Assembly (NCBI GenBank): GCA_023443925.1
Contig: JAEZSL010000289.1
Location: forward strand, 1-14,007
Reading direction: 5' to 3'
DNA: 14,007 nt
Source of the DNA: Bacillota bacterium
GTDB lineage: Bacteria > Bacillota_A > Clostridia > Lachnospirales > Lachnospiraceae
Below the pieces are notes generated by a model. The model made no database searches. It saw nothing but the letters and a program-made list of their open reading frames with translations, and was not told the origin of the DNA. This document shows positions 13,383 through 14,007 of the stretch, in pieces; positions within the stretch are counted from its first letter, which is position 1, and each line of letters begins with the position of its first letter. Position numbers and translations under genes: made by a program.

Positions 13383-13467
13383 GGGGCTGCTGCGAACTGG
13401 TTTATACATAAAATATACGTCTTTACTCTCCCCAAAATTTATTGAAATAAACGTTTTCGGCAGTCCC
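13383..13467. repeat. Imperfect inverted-repeat pair enclosing an AT-rich loop
   Basis: GGGGCTGCTGCGAA (13383-13396) is nearly complementary to TTTTCGGCAGTCCC (13454-13467), allowing a G-T pair and a two-base bulge. They enclose 57 bases of AT-rich DNA. No target duplication is visible. It lies just past the stop of the partial gene on the right, so it may be a long-loop terminator or the remains of a small repeat element. Confidence 0.35.
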
Positions 13468-13505
13468 ACTCCTCTTATCTGCTTACTTTGATTTATCTAT
13501 TCATC

Positions 13506-14007
13506 TCACTGCTTCTCATAAGTGTATAAAATTCCTCCGGTGTAATCAAATGTAAACCCAGCTTTAATCTGTTCATAATAATCGATATCGATACCAAAGG
13601 AAAATTTGGAATCCGGTCCGGTTCCCGTCTGTCCCACATCAATATTTTGATTCCCCTTGGATACTTTAAAGATGCCGGAATAATAACTGGTAAAGGTTCC
13701 GTCTTTATTTATAATATGATGATACAAAAACTCACCCTGGCCGTACTTTATATAAGGTATCGCATCAAAATTAAAATAAATATCATTTCCCCGGTGCATA
13801 ACGCTTTCAAGGATGATAGAGACTTGATTTATTTTCCCGATTTCTTCTTTTACTTTAATCTCTTGATTATCTTTAACAGGAATCCACTCTGGTTTTATAA
13901 TTCCGGTAAAATTAACGGGCTTTTCTAACTCAATAATGTTATACCCTTTCCGGTTTATAGCCTTCCTTAAGATTCCGGCTTTACTGAAATTGTCCTGGAA
14001 ATATAGA
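13506..14007 (-). CDS. C-terminal part of an unrecognised protein (cut by the window edge)
   Basis: The frame stays open from the TGA at 13506-13508 to the right edge, giving the last 166 residues. An apparent ATG start at 13797-13799 is internal: the frame upstream of it is open and has normal codons (for example VNFTGIIKPEWIPVKDNQE), and no ribosome binding site precedes it. The visible part has no membrane helix. It is rich in Gly, Tyr, Phe, Asp and Ile with alternating hydrophobic residues (FSFGIDIDYYEQIKAGFTFD), which suggests a mainly beta-strand domain. I do not recognise the family. The true N-terminus, and any signal peptide, lie outside the window. Confidence 0.7.
   Translation of the reverse strand, partial: LYFQDNFSKAGILRKAINRKGYNIIELEKPVNFTGIIKPEWIPVKDNQEIKVKEEIGKINQVSIILESVMHRGNDIYFNFDAIPYIKYGQGEFLYHHIINKDGTFTSYYSGIFKVSKGNQNIDVGQTGTGPDSKFSFGIDIDYYEQIKAGFTFDYTGGILYTYEKQ

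Noticed and set aside
13506..13799. Complete 97-residue gene
   Set aside because: The frame is open far upstream to the window edge and the apparent ATG has no ribosome binding site, so this is only the end of a longer gene.

Overview
The window looks like a chromosomal segment of an AT-rich, spore-forming, motile member of the Clostridia, most probably a Lachnospiraceae relative. The basis is a YyaC-type spore protein, strong GGAGG ribosome binding sites, consensus sigma-A promoters, a YmaF-family protein, a DUF5711-CvpA pair, a c-di-GMP-I riboswitch ahead of a chemoreceptor, and an rRNA-operon leader box (CTTGATAACTGAACAG) of the type found in this family. This assignment is from motif recognition, not from a search.

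Layout, left to right. Positions 1-342 hold a perfect-consensus promoter and leader running leftward, probably into an rRNA operon just outside the window. A His-rich YmaF-family gene (616-1041, minus) follows. Next is a 2-keto-3-deoxygluconate catabolic pair (minus): a KDPG aldolase carrying an extra C-terminal VOC/glyoxalase-like domain (2589-3554), then KDG kinase (1321-2355). Together they turn KDG into pyruvate and glyceraldehyde-3-phosphate, the final steps of uronate/pectin breakdown. Upstream of the aldolase lies a compact element (3909-4007) with perfect 21-bp terminal inverted repeats and a 5-bp target duplication.

Positions 4128-7670 (minus) carry an envelope-type cluster: a membrane-anchored LysM protein whose N-terminal domain looks like a catalytically dead MPN/JAB fold, then a DUF5711 membrane-anchored protein and a CvpA-family membrane protein in one operon. 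The only plus-strand gene, yyaC (7995-8567), is transcribed divergently from this cluster. It is followed by about 145 bases of strongly structured sequence with its own candidate promoter and U-tract, a candidate non-coding RNA, and then by a long bidirectional terminator.

The right part (minus) holds an unrecognised coiled-coil double-membrane-span protein (8884-9981), a GNAT acetyltransferase (10120-10701), and a dCache-type methyl-accepting chemotaxis protein (10919-12919). The chemoreceptor leader contains a c-di-GMP-I (GEMM) aptamer followed by an intrinsic terminator, so chemoreceptor expression is probably tied to the motile/sessile second messenger. Possible Spo0A boxes lie further upstream. 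The window ends inside an unrecognised gene truncated by the right edge (13506-14007).
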